Source: Lysobacter sp. BMK333-48F3 (lineage in GTDB: Bacteria > Pseudomonadota > Gammaproteobacteria > Xanthomonadales > Xanthomonadaceae). Taken from it: a DNA stretch of 64,000 nucleotides. Positions 40,987 to 50,621 of this stretch are shown here, in pieces. A program made the translations under genes and the position numbers. The stretch spans positions 2,117,001 to 2,181,000 of the forward strand of contig NZ_JAIHOO010000001.1 of assembly GCF_019733395.1 (NCBI RefSeq), given 5' to 3'. Numbering within the stretch: position 1 is the first letter of the stretch; the number at the start of each line of letters is the position of its first letter. The notes under the pieces were generated by a model. That model worked only from the letters and a program-made list of their open reading frames with translations. It made no database searches and was not told the origin of the DNA.

Positions 40987-41104
40987 CGCGGCGTCTCCGG
41001 GGTTGCGGGTCGAGTCGACGGCCCCGCGCTCGGCGACGACGGTGGCCGTCGACAGCATACGCCGCACCGCACGCCCGCCGCAGGCGGACGCGCGGTGCCC
41101 CGGC

Positions 41105-42393
41105 TCAGCGCGCCGGCGCCGGGTAGGCGCGCGGCAGGCCGTTGTCGGCGCGCAGGTAGCGGTCGCGCAGTTCGGTCTGGCGGCTGCGCATCGGGATCGC
41201 GCGGCCGTCCATCCACACCTGCAGGGCGACATGGGCGACGTCGAGCGGGTCGCCGCTCCACAGCACCAGGTCGGCGCGCTTGCCCGGGGCGATGCTGCCG
41301 ACTTCGCCGGCCACGCCGAAGGCGTCCGCCGGCACCCGGGTCAGCCCGGCCAGGCCGTCGGCCCAGGGCAGGCCGGCGGCGACCGCGTTGCCGGCCAGCT
41401 GGCGGACCTTGCGCGCGTTGTGCGCGGCGCCGCTTTCGCTGAAGCCGACCGCGACCCCGGCGGCGCGCAGCCGCGCGGCGTTGTCCATGCTGGCGCCGAC
41501 CTGGTCGAAGTCGCTGGGCAGGTTGGACAGCGGATTGACGAACACCGGCACCTGGGCCGCGGCCAGCTGCGGCGCCAGGCGCCAGGCCTCGGCGCCGCCG
41601 GCGATGGCGATGCGCAGCTTGTGCCGCGACGACCAGCGCAGCAGTTGGCGGATGTCGGCGGCGCGGTCGACGCCGAACACGATCCGGCCGCCGCCGTCGA
41701 GGTACTTGAGCAAGGCCTGGCGCCCGGCCGGGGTCAGCAGGGCGGCGTGGTGGCCGGCCGGCAGGCGCCCGCGCGCCTCGTCGAGCAGCTGGTCGAGGAT
41801 CATCCACTGCGCCGCGCGCGAGCTGCCGCTGAGGCCGAGGCTGTCCTTGCCCAGGCGCACGAACAGCGCGCGCGGGCCGATCGGGTCTGGGCCGCCGTCG
41901 AGGCGTTCGACCCCGCCCTGGCCGGCGACGATCGAGCCGCCGGTGGCGGTGCCGGCGCCGAGCAGGGTCCAGCCGATGCCTTCGATGCGCGCGACCGGGA
42001 TCAGCACCGAATCGGGGTTGTAGGCCAGGGTCACGTCGAACTCCGGCCGCACCGTCATTTCCTTGGTGTCGGCGCCGAGCGCGACGGTCTGGTCGACGGT
42101 CGACTTCTCGCCGGACACCTCTTCCAGGCCGAGCTCGGTGATGCCGCCGAACAGGGTCGGGGTCAGCGGCCGGCCTTCGGCCTCGAACACCTGCGCGCCG
42201 GCCGGCGCGCTCAGGCCCTTGCCGATCGCCCGCACCACCCCGCCCGAGACCAGCACGTCGGCGTGCTCGATCGAGCCCTGGGCGGTGGCGGTATGCACGG
42301 TGGCGTTGCGGATCAGCAGGTTCTGCGCCGGCGCGGCGAAGCTGGCGGCGGCCAGCAAGGCGGCGGCGAGGACGCTGCGGCGGACGGCGCGGC

Positions 42394-42397
<4 letters not shown>
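41105..42397 (-). CDS. Amidohydrolase-like protein lacking the metal ligands (probable pseudoenzyme)
   Basis: This 430-residue protein has a signal peptide (MSRAVRRSVLAAALLAAASFAAPAQ) and an imidazolonepropionase/DHO-like amidohydrolase scaffold (LLIRNATVHTATAQ; VGSIAPGKRADLVLWSGDPLDVAHVALQVWMDGR). Where active paralogues have TPGIIDVHSHLG it reads TPTLFGGITELGL, and the later His positions read GVDRAAD and AIAGGAEAW in place of HCYRADEM and AFHHGVEAY of its upstream neighbour. Catalysis by the usual binuclear site is therefore unlikely. It is coupled by ATGA overlap to that neighbour, suggesting a heteromeric partner or regulatory subunit. Confidence 0.9.
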
Positions 42398-43857
<1,460 letters not shown>

Positions 43858-43995
43858 GGATTTCCCCGAAAAAGCGAGCAATTCAATGGATTGCGGGCGA
43901 CTTCGAACCGTAGCGGGGGGCGCCGGCGCTGCCAACCCTGACGAAGGTCATAGGCGTGCCACAATGGCCGGACAACAACTAGAAAAGGCCAAAAC

Positions 43996-44772
43996 GTGAA
44001 AGACAAAGAACAGATCGTCGAAAACTGGCTGCCGCGCTACACCGGCGTGCCCCTGGACCAGTTCGGCGAGCATGTCCTGCTGACCAACTTCGGCGGCTAC
44101 CTGCACACCTTCGCCCGCCTGACCGGCGCCGAAGTGGTCGGCCTGGACCGGCCGATGCCGAGCGCGACCGCCGACGGCATCACCATGATCAATTTCGGCA
44201 TGGGCAGCCCCAACGCGGCGACCATGATGGACCTGCTGTCGGCGATCATGCCCAAGGCGGTGCTGTTCCTGGGCAAGTGCGGCGGCCTCAAGCGCAAGAA
44301 CCAGCTCGGCGACCTGGTGCTGCCGATCGCCGCGATCCGCGGCGAGGGCACCTCCAATGACTACCTGCTGCCGGAAGTGCCGGCGCTGCCGGCATTCGCC
44401 CTGCAGCGCGCGGTGTCGACCACGATCCGCGACCTCGGCCACGACTACTGGACGGGCACGGTCTACACCACCAACCGCCGGGTCTGGGAGCACGACGAGG
44501 CCTTCAAGGAACGGCTGCGGGCGATGCGCTGCATGGCCATCGACATGGAGACCGCGACCGTGTTCGCCGCCGGTTTCGCCAACCGCATCCCCTGCGGCGC
44601 GCTGCTGCTGGTCTCCGACCAGCCGATGATCCCGGAAGGGGTCAAGACCGAAGCCTCCGACGCCAAGGTCAGCGCCAGCTACGTCGACACCCACATCAGC
44701 GTCGGCATCGAAGCGCTGAAGCTGATCCGCCGCCACGGCAAGTCGGTGCGGCATCTGCGCTTCGACGAGTAA
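43996..44772 (+). CDS. amn: AMP nucleosidase, short form
   Basis: This 258-residue PNP-fold enzyme starts at GTG with AGAAAAGG 7 bases upstream. It cleaves AMP to adenine and ribose 5-phosphate. The nucleoside phosphorylase core shows TMINFGMGSPNAATMMDLLSAIMPKAVLFLGKCGG, GEGTSNDYL, MAIDMETATVFAAGFAN (base/ribose-binding Met-Glu) and LLLVSDQPMIPEGVK. The length fits the compact family and lacks the N-terminal regulatory domain of E. coli Amn. It stands alone and is divergent from the amidohydrolase operon. Confidence 0.92.
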   Translation: MKDKEQIVENWLPRYTGVPLDQFGEHVLLTNFGGYLHTFARLTGAEVVGLDRPMPSATADGITMINFGMGSPNAATMMDLLSAIMPKAVLFLGKCGGLKRKNQLGDLVLPIAAIRGEGTSNDYLLPEVPALPAFALQRAVSTTIRDLGHDYWTGTVYTTNRRVWEHDEAFKERLRAMRCMAIDMETATVFAAGFANRIPCGALLLVSDQPMIPEGVKTEASDAKVSASYVDTHISVGIEALKLIRRHGKSVRHLRFDE

Positions 44773-44784
44773 GCCGCCGCCGCG

Positions 44785-44833
44785 CATCGGGCCCCTCTCC
44801 CGCGTGCGGGAGAGGGGTTGGGGCGAGGGCTCC
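44785..44833. repeat. CCCCTCTCCCGC palindrome after amn
   Basis: A perfect 12-bp stem CCCCTCTCCCGC/GCGGGAGAGGGG at 44792-44817 is followed by TTGGGGCGAGGG. Same family as 30320-30489. It may act as a transcript-end hairpin but has no T-run. Confidence 0.78.
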
Positions 44834-44978
44834 ACGGTTCTGGCGCGGCTGAACAGTTCACCCATGCCGCCAAGCTCAAATCCCTTGTTTTTAAGGGTTC
44901 TGAGACGCCCCGCACGCCGCCTCGCACGGCCTGAGACCTGCCCGGACGACACTGTGCTCCACGACCGGAGGACAGGTC

Positions 44979-45566
44979 ATGGAACAGCTCATCTTCACCG
45001 TCATCGGCGCCCTGCTGACCTGGGCGTTCTACTTCATCCAGCGCATCGCCGAACGTCGCGGCACGGTCGACGCGATCGAGCGCGGCAAGCAGTTGCTGGC
45101 GCTCAAGCAGGAACTCGACGGCGCCCACACCAGCGTCGAGGAACTGCGCCGCTTCGAAAGCCGCCTGATCGGCAAGGCCGAGACCACCGCGCGCATCGCC
45201 GACCGCTACGTCGGCAAGGCCGAGGCGCTGGCGCGCGACAGCGACGACGCCAACGTCAGCCAGGCCGACATGAGCCGGCATGCGCTGGTCGAGCTCGAGC
45301 GCGAACAGGCGCGGCTGGAACGCGTGGTCGAGCGCCTGCGCAGCCAGCTCGACGGCAAGAGCCGGGAGGCGTTCGAACAGACCCATCAGGCCTGGCTGGC
45401 GTTCCGCGAACGCCATGCGCGCTTCGTCGCGCAGTCGTATTCCTCGCGCGCGGTGCGGCCGCTGATCCACGCGGTCACCATGGAAAGCCTGACCGCGGCC
45501 TGGATCAACGAACTGGAGACCCAGCTCGGCGAAGCGCCCGACGCGGGCCCGCCTGCGGCGGCGTAA
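44979..45566 (+). CDS. Membrane-anchored coiled-coil protein with LprI-like C-terminus
   Basis: This 195-residue protein is preceded by GGAGGACAGG. One N-terminal membrane helix (EQLIFTVIGALLTWAFYFIQ) is followed by charged helices likely to form a coiled coil (about 25-130; VELEREQARLERVVERLRSQL). The C-terminal third, QTHQAWLAFRERHARFVAQSYSSRAVRPLIHAVTMESLTAAWINELE, resembles the LprI/DUF1311 lysozyme-inhibitor-type domain (W..FR....Y......L) but without its Cys residues. Orientation and function are unknown. Confidence 0.82.
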   Translation: MEQLIFTVIGALLTWAFYFIQRIAERRGTVDAIERGKQLLALKQELDGAHTSVEELRRFESRLIGKAETTARIADRYVGKAEALARDSDDANVSQADMSRHALVELEREQARLERVVERLRSQLDGKSREAFEQTHQAWLAFRERHARFVAQSYSSRAVRPLIHAVTMESLTAAWINELETQLGEAPDAGPPAAA

Positions 45567-45579
45567 ACCCTGGTTGTCT

Positions 45580-45775
45580 GTAGGAGCGGCGTGAGCCGCG
45601 ACCAACCGCAGCGGTGATCGAAAGCGCTGTACCCGAAGCCCGGCCCTGCGGCCATCAGCCGCCGATCGTCGTGTCGGCGCACGGTCTTCGGATGCGACGC
45701 TCGCGTACACCGCTGCGGTGGTCGCGGCTCACGCCGCTCCTACAAGAGCAATGCGGCTCACGCCGCTCCTACAAG
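45580..45775. repeat. REP doublet with duplicated right end
   Basis: The forward arm starts GTAGGAGCGGCGTGAGCCGC at 45580; the reverse arm runs CACCGCTGCGGTGGTCGCGG to CGCCGCTCCTACAAG near 45745. A further GCGGCTCACGCCGCTCCTAC end is repeated at 45753-45772. The arms match each other almost fully. Confidence 0.85.
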
Positions 45776-45844
45776 AGTGCTGGCTTCGACACGGTGTTGC
45801 GGCGGTGCTAGGGTGCGGCCTGTCTTTGCGACCTCAGGTTAGCC

Positions 45845-46402
45845 ATGTCCGTCACCGCCCAAGACGTCGTCGCCTTCTGGCGCAACGCCGGACCGAGCCG
45901 CTGGTTCGACCGCAACGAGCAGTTCGACCGCCAATGCCGCAGCGGTTTTCTCGAAGCCCACTTCGCCGCCGCCTGCCGCGCGCACGACGACTGGGTCGAA
46001 CGCGACGCCGAGTCGGCGCTGGCCTTGCTGATCCTGCTCGACCAGATTCCGCGCAACGTATTCCGCGGCAGCGCGCATTCCTATGCCACCGATCCGCTCG
46101 CCCGGCACTATGCCCGGCGCGCGCTGGCGCTGGGCCACGACCAGGCCATCGAGCCGGCGCTGCGTGCGTTCTTCTACCTGCCGTTCGAACATTCCGAAGA
46201 CATCGGCGACCAGCGCCTGTCGCTGCAGCTGCACCGGGCCCTGCCGGCCAACGCCGACGGCAGCGACCCGGCGCAGTGGGCGCAGCAGCACCTGGACCTG
46301 ATCGAACGCTTCGGTCGCTTTCCGCACCGCAACGCCGCCCTGGGCCGCGAATCCACCGCCGAAGAACAGGCCTACCTCGACGGCGGCGGCTTCAAGGGTT
46401 GA
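45845..46402 (+). CDS. DUF924 family protein
   Basis: This 185-residue all-helical cytosolic protein matches DUF924: VVAFWRNAGPSRWFDRNEQFDRQCRSGFLEAH, ALALLILLDQIPRNVFRGSAHSYATDPLAR (conserved DQ-PRN-FR) and FFYLPFEHSEDIGDQRLSLQL (YLPFEHSE). The fold is TPR-like and no biochemical role is known. Isolated between two REP doublets, 69 bp after the first. Confidence 0.92.
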   Translation: MSVTAQDVVAFWRNAGPSRWFDRNEQFDRQCRSGFLEAHFAAACRAHDDWVERDAESALALLILLDQIPRNVFRGSAHSYATDPLARHYARRALALGHDQAIEPALRAFFYLPFEHSEDIGDQRLSLQLHRALPANADGSDPAQWAQQHLDLIERFGRFPHRNAALGRESTAEEQAYLDGGGFKG

Positions 46403-46439
46403 GCCGCGCCGGCGCGCCCTGTCGCGGCAAACGCTGTTT

Positions 46440-46602
46440 GTAGGAGCGGCGTAAGCCGCGACCACCGAAGCGACGAAAAAAACGCGTACCGGCCGAAGCC
46501 CGGCGATACGGGCACGAGCGGCTTCCCGCACCGAAGGCCCGGCTTCGGAGGCGTTCGCTCGCGTCCACCGCTGCGGTGGTCGCGGCTCACGCCGCTCCTA
46601 CA
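46440..46602. repeat. REP doublet
   Basis: The forward arm is GTAGGAGCGGCGTAAGCCGC at 46440; the reverse arm is ACCGCTGCGGTGGTCGCGGC continuing to CCGCTCCTACA at 46602. Total about 163 bp; one arm has TAAGCC where the partner would demand TGAGCC. Confidence 0.85.
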
Positions 46603-46618
46603 AGAGCCGTCGCGCCGC

Positions 46619-47056
46619 TTAATCGAGCAAATGCTGCTGCGGCGAATACTCGACCACGCGCAGGGTGCGGTCCTGGATCTGCCCGACCATGCGGCCCTGG
46701 CCGCGGGTCTCGCGCTTGATCCGCGTCCATTCCTCGTCGGCCATGAACTGGGCCCAGCGGTCCTGCATCGTCGCCTCGTCCGGCCATTCCAGCAGGTAGG
46801 CGAACTCGGTGCGCTGTTCCTGCCGGGTTTCCCACATCGCGACGATGCGGAAATCGTAGCGCTGCATGATCCGCGTCGCGTGATCGCGGAAGCGGGCGTG
46901 GAATTGCGGCTTGGTGTCTTCGAAGATTTCGTAGATCCGCAGCTGCTGGATCGGCGCGGCCGCCGGCTTGGGCGGATCGGCGGCGCGGGCCAGGGTGGCG
47001 AGCAGGCACAGCGCGGCGAGCGCGCCCAGGGCGCGGATCGGGGAAGCGAAGGTCAC
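46619..47056 (-). CDS. NIPSNAP family protein, exported
   Basis: This 145-residue protein has a signal peptide (MTFASPIRALGALAALCLLATLARA) and a ferredoxin-like NIPSNAP domain: QQLRIYEIFEDTKPQFHARFRDHATRIMQRYDFRIVAMWETR and FAYLLEWPDEATMQDRWAQFMADEEWTRIKRET. The eukaryotic family is mitochondrial; bacterial members are poorly understood. Secretion to the periplasm is predicted from the leader. It ends close to a REP doublet. Confidence 0.88.
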   Translation of the reverse strand: MTFASPIRALGALAALCLLATLARAADPPKPAAAPIQQLRIYEIFEDTKPQFHARFRDHATRIMQRYDFRIVAMWETRQEQRTEFAYLLEWPDEATMQDRWAQFMADEEWTRIKRETRGQGRMVGQIQDRTLRVVEYSPQQHLLD

Positions 47057-47262
47057 GGGTTACTCCGTGGCAGGCGCCGTTCCGTGGCGTGGGTGGGCAA
47101 CGAGGCGCGAGGTTAGGGCGCGCGGCGCGCGGCCGGCATCGGCCACAAGGCGGAGGCCGGGTTCGCGTTGTTCGCGAGTCAGCTTGGGCCGGAGACGGCG
47201 CCCGCACGAAGCGGCCCCCATCCTCGTCCGCCGCTCGCGCCGGCCTGCCGGATCGTCCCATG

Positions 47263-47304
47263 CAAAAACGACGACGGCCGCGACGCAGGGCGTCGCGGCC
47301 GTCG
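47263..47304 (-). terminator. Intrinsic terminator of the glutaredoxin fusion gene
   Basis: Minus strand: a perfect 14-bp stem CGACGGCCGCGACG/CGTCGCGGCCGTCG with a 5-base loop, followed by TCGTTTTTG. It starts about 25 bp past the stop codon. Confidence 0.9.
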
Positions 47305-47328
47305 CTGCGGCGGGCTGCGGCAGCGGGC

Positions 47329-48255
47329 TCAGTACTTGGCGATGCCCGGCTCGATGTCGGCCCAGGCGTCGATGCCGCCGACCACGTTGTAGACCTCGGC
47401 GAACCCGAGTTGGCGGAAGTGCTCGGCGGCCTGGGCGCTGCGGCCGCCGTGATGGCACAGGAAGGCCAGCGCGGTGTCCTTGGGCAGGGCTTCGAGCGCG
47501 GCGGTGCCGGCGTCGAAGGTATCGAAGGCGACGCCGGCCTGGGCCAGGGCGCGCTCGTCGGCCGGGCGCACGTCGACCAGGCGCAGGCCGCCGGCGACGA
47601 CGCGCTCGCGCGCCTGCGCCGGGGTCAGCGGCTGCACCGCCGGCGGCGCGTTCGGGTTGACGATCACCAGGCCGCGGCCGCGTTCGTCGTCGGCCCAGTC
47701 GATCGACACGCCGTCGGCGCGGCGCGCGTGCATCCAGTCGGTCTGGACCCGCACGCCCTCGATTTCGACCGCGACCGCCGCCGCGTCCACCGGCGCCAGC
47801 TGCAGGCGCACGTTGTAGCGCGGGTCGACTTCCAACTGCACCGCATAGCCTTCGCCGGCGTTGGCGACGGCGTCGCGCAGCATCTGCGCCGCGGCCGGGG
47901 TGATGCTGAGCTTGGGCGGGCTGCGGTCCGGCGCCGGCAGGCCGAGCAGGCCGTGCAGTTCGCCGCTGGCGGCCATCTGCTCGACGATGTCGCTGCCGCC
48001 GACCAACTGGCCGTCGACGTACAGCTGCGGAATGGTCGGCCACTCGCCGTAGACCTTGATGCCTTCGCGGATGTCCGCATCGGCCAGCACGTCGACGTGG
48101 GCGTAGCCCTGCGGCAGCAGCGCGTTCAGCGCGCCGGAGGCCTTGGCCGAAAAGCCGCACTGCGGGGCGTTCGGCGCACCCTTCATGAACAGCACGACGC
48201 GGTTGGACTGGAGCAGGGTTTCGATGCGCGAACGCAGGGCGGGATCGAGGGACAT
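47329..48255 (-). CDS. Grx4-type monothiol glutaredoxin fused to HesB-like and rhodanese domains
   Basis: This 308-residue protein has three domains. Residues 1-105 are a CGFS monothiol glutaredoxin (KGAPNAPQCGFSAKAS with C33; VYGEWPTIPQLYVDGQLVGGSDI). Residues about 112-205 resemble an A-type/HesB Fe-S scaffold (KLSITPAAAQMLRDAVAN ... GLVIVNPNAP) but lack the Cys-Gly-Cys cluster ligands. Residues about 210-305 form a rhodanese with active loop CHHGGRSAQAA. Monothiol Grx carries [2Fe-2S] with glutathione; fused sulfur-transferase activity suggests a cluster-repair or delivery role. A strong terminator follows. Confidence 0.93.
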   Translation of the reverse strand: MSLDPALRSRIETLLQSNRVVLFMKGAPNAPQCGFSAKASGALNALLPQGYAHVDVLADADIREGIKVYGEWPTIPQLYVDGQLVGGSDIVEQMAASGELHGLLGLPAPDRSPPKLSITPAAAQMLRDAVANAGEGYAVQLEVDPRYNVRLQLAPVDAAAVAVEIEGVRVQTDWMHARRADGVSIDWADDERGRGLVIVNPNAPPAVQPLTPAQARERVVAGGLRLVDVRPADERALAQAGVAFDTFDAGTAALEALPKDTALAFLCHHGGRSAQAAEHFRQLGFAEVYNVVGGIDAWADIEPGIAKY

Positions 48256-48398
48256 GAGAGGGGCTGGCGGACGGAGATTGAGGGCGAGATGGGGGCGGGA
48301 CGCCGGCGGCGCAAGGTAGGATGCCCGGATCTGCCCGCTTGACCCGCCGACTTGATCAGTCCCCTTGATCAGGCCCCGCCCGAGACCGCGCCCGCCGC

Positions 48399-49193
48399 AT
48401 GGACCGACCCTTCGCCGCCGCTCACCGTCCGCCGCGCCGGCCCTGGGCCTGGGCGGTCTGGTTCGCCGCCTCGCAGGCGCTGGTGGCGGCGCTGTGGTGG
48501 CGCTACGGCTGGGCGGCCGGCCTGGCCAGCCTGATGGCCAGCCATGCGGCGATGTTCTGGGGCACGCTGTGGCCGCGCTCGCGCCTGTTCGGGCCGGTGC
48601 TGTCGCGGCTGCCGACCGCCGAGCGCGCGGTCTGGCTGACCATCGACGACGGGCCCTCGGCCGATACCGAGGCGATGCTCGACCTGCTCGACGCGCACCG
48701 CGCCAAGGCCACCTTCTTCGTCGTCGCCGAACGCGCCGAGCGCCACGCCGGCCTGCTGCGCGAAATCGTCCGCCGCGGCCACGAGGTCGGCAACCACAGC
48801 CACAGCCACCCTTCGGCGTGGTTCTGGGCGCTGGGGCCGCGGGCGATGGCGCGCGAGATCGGCGAGGCCCAGCAACGCCTGGCCGCGTTGCTGCCGCAGC
48901 CGCCGCGCTGGTTCCGCGCCGTGGTCGGCATGGCCAACCCGTTCACCGCCGCGCCGCTGCGCCGCCACGGCCTGAGCCGGGTGGCCTGGAGCGCGCGCGG
49001 CTTCGATGCGGTCGAGGCCGACCCGGACAAGGTGGTGGCGCGGATCGAGCGCGACCTGGCGCCGGGCGCGATCGTGCTGATGCACGAGGGTTCCGGCCAT
49101 GGCCGCAATCTCGAGGCGATGAAGCGCCTGCTGGCGCGGCTGGACGAGCTCGGCTACCGCTGCGTCCTGCCCGAGGCGCGCGCCGACGCCTGA
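48399..49193 (+). CDS. Polysaccharide deacetylase (NodB-homology) membrane protein
   Basis: This 264-residue protein starts with a membrane segment (WAWAVWFAASQALVAALWW) and then a NodB domain: WLTIDDGPSADTEAMLD (Asp-Asp), RRGHEVGNHSHSHPSAW (metal His pair), RWFRAVVGMANPFTAAPL (usually RxPxG, here RAVVGM) and IVLMHEGSGHG. It would remove N-acetyl groups from cell-wall or surface polysaccharide, anchored in the inner membrane with its active site in the periplasm. It is convergent with the methyltransferase gene. Confidence 0.9.
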   Translation: MDRPFAAAHRPPRRPWAWAVWFAASQALVAALWWRYGWAAGLASLMASHAAMFWGTLWPRSRLFGPVLSRLPTAERAVWLTIDDGPSADTEAMLDLLDAHRAKATFFVVAERAERHAGLLREIVRRGHEVGNHSHSHPSAWFWALGPRAMAREIGEAQQRLAALLPQPPRWFRAVVGMANPFTAAPLRRHGLSRVAWSARGFDAVEADPDKVVARIERDLAPGAIVLMHEGSGHGRNLEAMKRLLARLDELGYRCVLPEARADA

Positions 49194-49205
49194 GCGCGGC
49201 GCGGC

Positions 49206-49901
49206 TCAGTCCGGGCGCGCGGCGACGATGCGCCAGTTGTTGAACGGGGTGCGCCCGAACAGCGGCGTGAACTCCACCTGCAGTCCGGCCGCGGCCAGGC
49301 GCGCGCGCAAGGCGTCGCCGTCGGGGTAGTAGCGCGGGTTCGCGTTCATCCAGCCCAGCACGCGCGAGAACCGATCCACCGCACGGGTGATGCGGGCCCG
49401 GCCGGTGCCGTCGTCCAGGCCGGTGCGGATCACCAGCCGCGCGCCGGGCGTCAGCATCGCGATCATCGCGTCCAGCGCCCGCTCCTGCGCCGGGTAGGGA
49501 ATGAACTGCAGCACGTCGAGGATCACCACGCTGCCGCGGTGCTCGGGCACTTCGCGCGCCAGGTCGACCACCTCGAAGCGGGCCTGATCCAGGCCGACCC
49601 GCTCCACCGCACGACGCGCGCGGCGGATCTTGGCCGCGTCGCTGTCGACCCCGCGATAGGGCAGGCGGATGCCGTCGGCGTGCAGGGTATGGGCCAGCAG
49701 CCCCAGGCCGCAGCCCAGGTCGAGCAGCGGCGCGCGGCTGCCGCGCAGGGCCGCGCTGACTCCCGGGTACAAGGGATCGCTGCCGAGCTTGGCGCGGCTG
49801 TAGTAGTAGTCCCAGCGGTTGCCGAGCGGGTGCTCGGGCAGATAGGCGCGCGCGATGCGGTCCGCCTGTCCGTGGGCCATGGCCTGTACCGCTTCGTTCA
49901 T
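49206..49901 (-). CDS. Class I SAM-dependent methyltransferase
   Basis: This 231-residue protein has the SAM-binding motif LLDLGCGLGLLAHTLHADGI, GVDSDAAKIRRARRAVE and FEVVDLAREVPEHRGSVVILDVLQFIPYPAQERALDAM, then LTPGARLVIRTGLDD. It ends PFNNWRIVAARPD. The N-terminal HPLGNRWDYYYSRAKLGSDPLYPGV is characteristic of a subgroup near lipid or pigment genes in xanthomonads, but the substrate cannot be named. It runs opposite to the deacetylase, 12 bp from its stop. Confidence 0.85.
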   Translation of the reverse strand: MNEAVQAMAHGQADRIARAYLPEHPLGNRWDYYYSRAKLGSDPLYPGVSAALRGSRAPLLDLGCGLGLLAHTLHADGIRLPYRGVDSDAAKIRRARRAVERVGLDQARFEVVDLAREVPEHRGSVVILDVLQFIPYPAQERALDAMIAMLTPGARLVIRTGLDDGTGRARITRAVDRFSRVLGWMNANPRYYPDGDALRARLAAAGLQVEFTPLFGRTPFNNWRIVAARPD

Positions 49902-49982
49902 CGTCTGGTCGGGCGTGGGGCGCGGGCAGCGTTCAGTGTCGCATCCGCCGGCGCGCGCGGGAACCGCGGCCGGGCGACGCGC

Positions 49983-50615
49983 TCAGGCCGCGTCGGTCAG
50001 CAGGCCGCGGGCCACCGGCAGGGCCAGCGCGGTCCACTCCGCGTACATCGCCGCCGAGGGGTGCAGGCCGTCGTCGGCCAGCATCGCCGCGTCGCTGCCG
50101 AGCCGGCGCGAGACCGGCGCGATGTCGACGTAGGCCACGCCGTATTCCGCGCACAGGCGCTGGGCGGCCGCGTTGAAGGCGTCGAGCTCGGCGCCGATGA
50201 CGGCCGCGCCGCGCGCGTCCTTGGCCCCGAACGGAGTCGCGCCCCAGTCCGGAATCGACAGTACCAGCACCCGGGCGCGGCGGCCGCGCGCATAGCCCAG
50301 CGCGCGCTGCAGCAACTGGCGGAACTCGCCGGCGTACTGCGGCGCGCTGCGGCCGCGGTACTGGTTGTTGACCCCGATCAGCAGACTGACGAAATCCCAC
50401 TCGCCCAGCGGCTCGGACAGGTCCAGCGCGGTGGCCAGCTCGTCGGTGGTCCAGCCGGTGGTGGCGATGATGCGCGGGTCGGCCAGGCCGACCCCTTGCG
50501 CGCGCAAGCCCGCGGCCAGCTGCACCGGCCAGCGGCCGTTCTCGGCCACCGCTTCGCCGATGGTGTAGCTGTCGCCCAGGGCGAGGTAGGACAGGCCCAT
50601 CTCAGGCAGCGCCAT
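49983..50615 (-). CDS. SGNH/GDSL-family esterase
   Basis: This 210-residue hydrolase has block I YLALGDSYTIGEAV (nucleophile Ser), block III VSLLIGVNNQYRG (Asn) and block V ADDGLHPSAAMYAEW (Asp-His). There is no signal peptide, so it is probably cytoplasmic or exported by another route. It lies 6 bp after the AlaA stop on the same strand and is probably cotranscribed. Such enzymes cut acyl esters or thioesters; the substrate is unknown. Confidence 0.9.
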   Translation of the reverse strand: MALPEMGLSYLALGDSYTIGEAVAENGRWPVQLAAGLRAQGVGLADPRIIATTGWTTDELATALDLSEPLGEWDFVSLLIGVNNQYRGRSAPQYAGEFRQLLQRALGYARGRRARVLVLSIPDWGATPFGAKDARGAAVIGAELDAFNAAAQRLCAEYGVAYVDIAPVSRRLGSDAAMLADDGLHPSAAMYAEWTALALPVARGLLTDAA

Positions 50616-50621
50616 CGCCGC

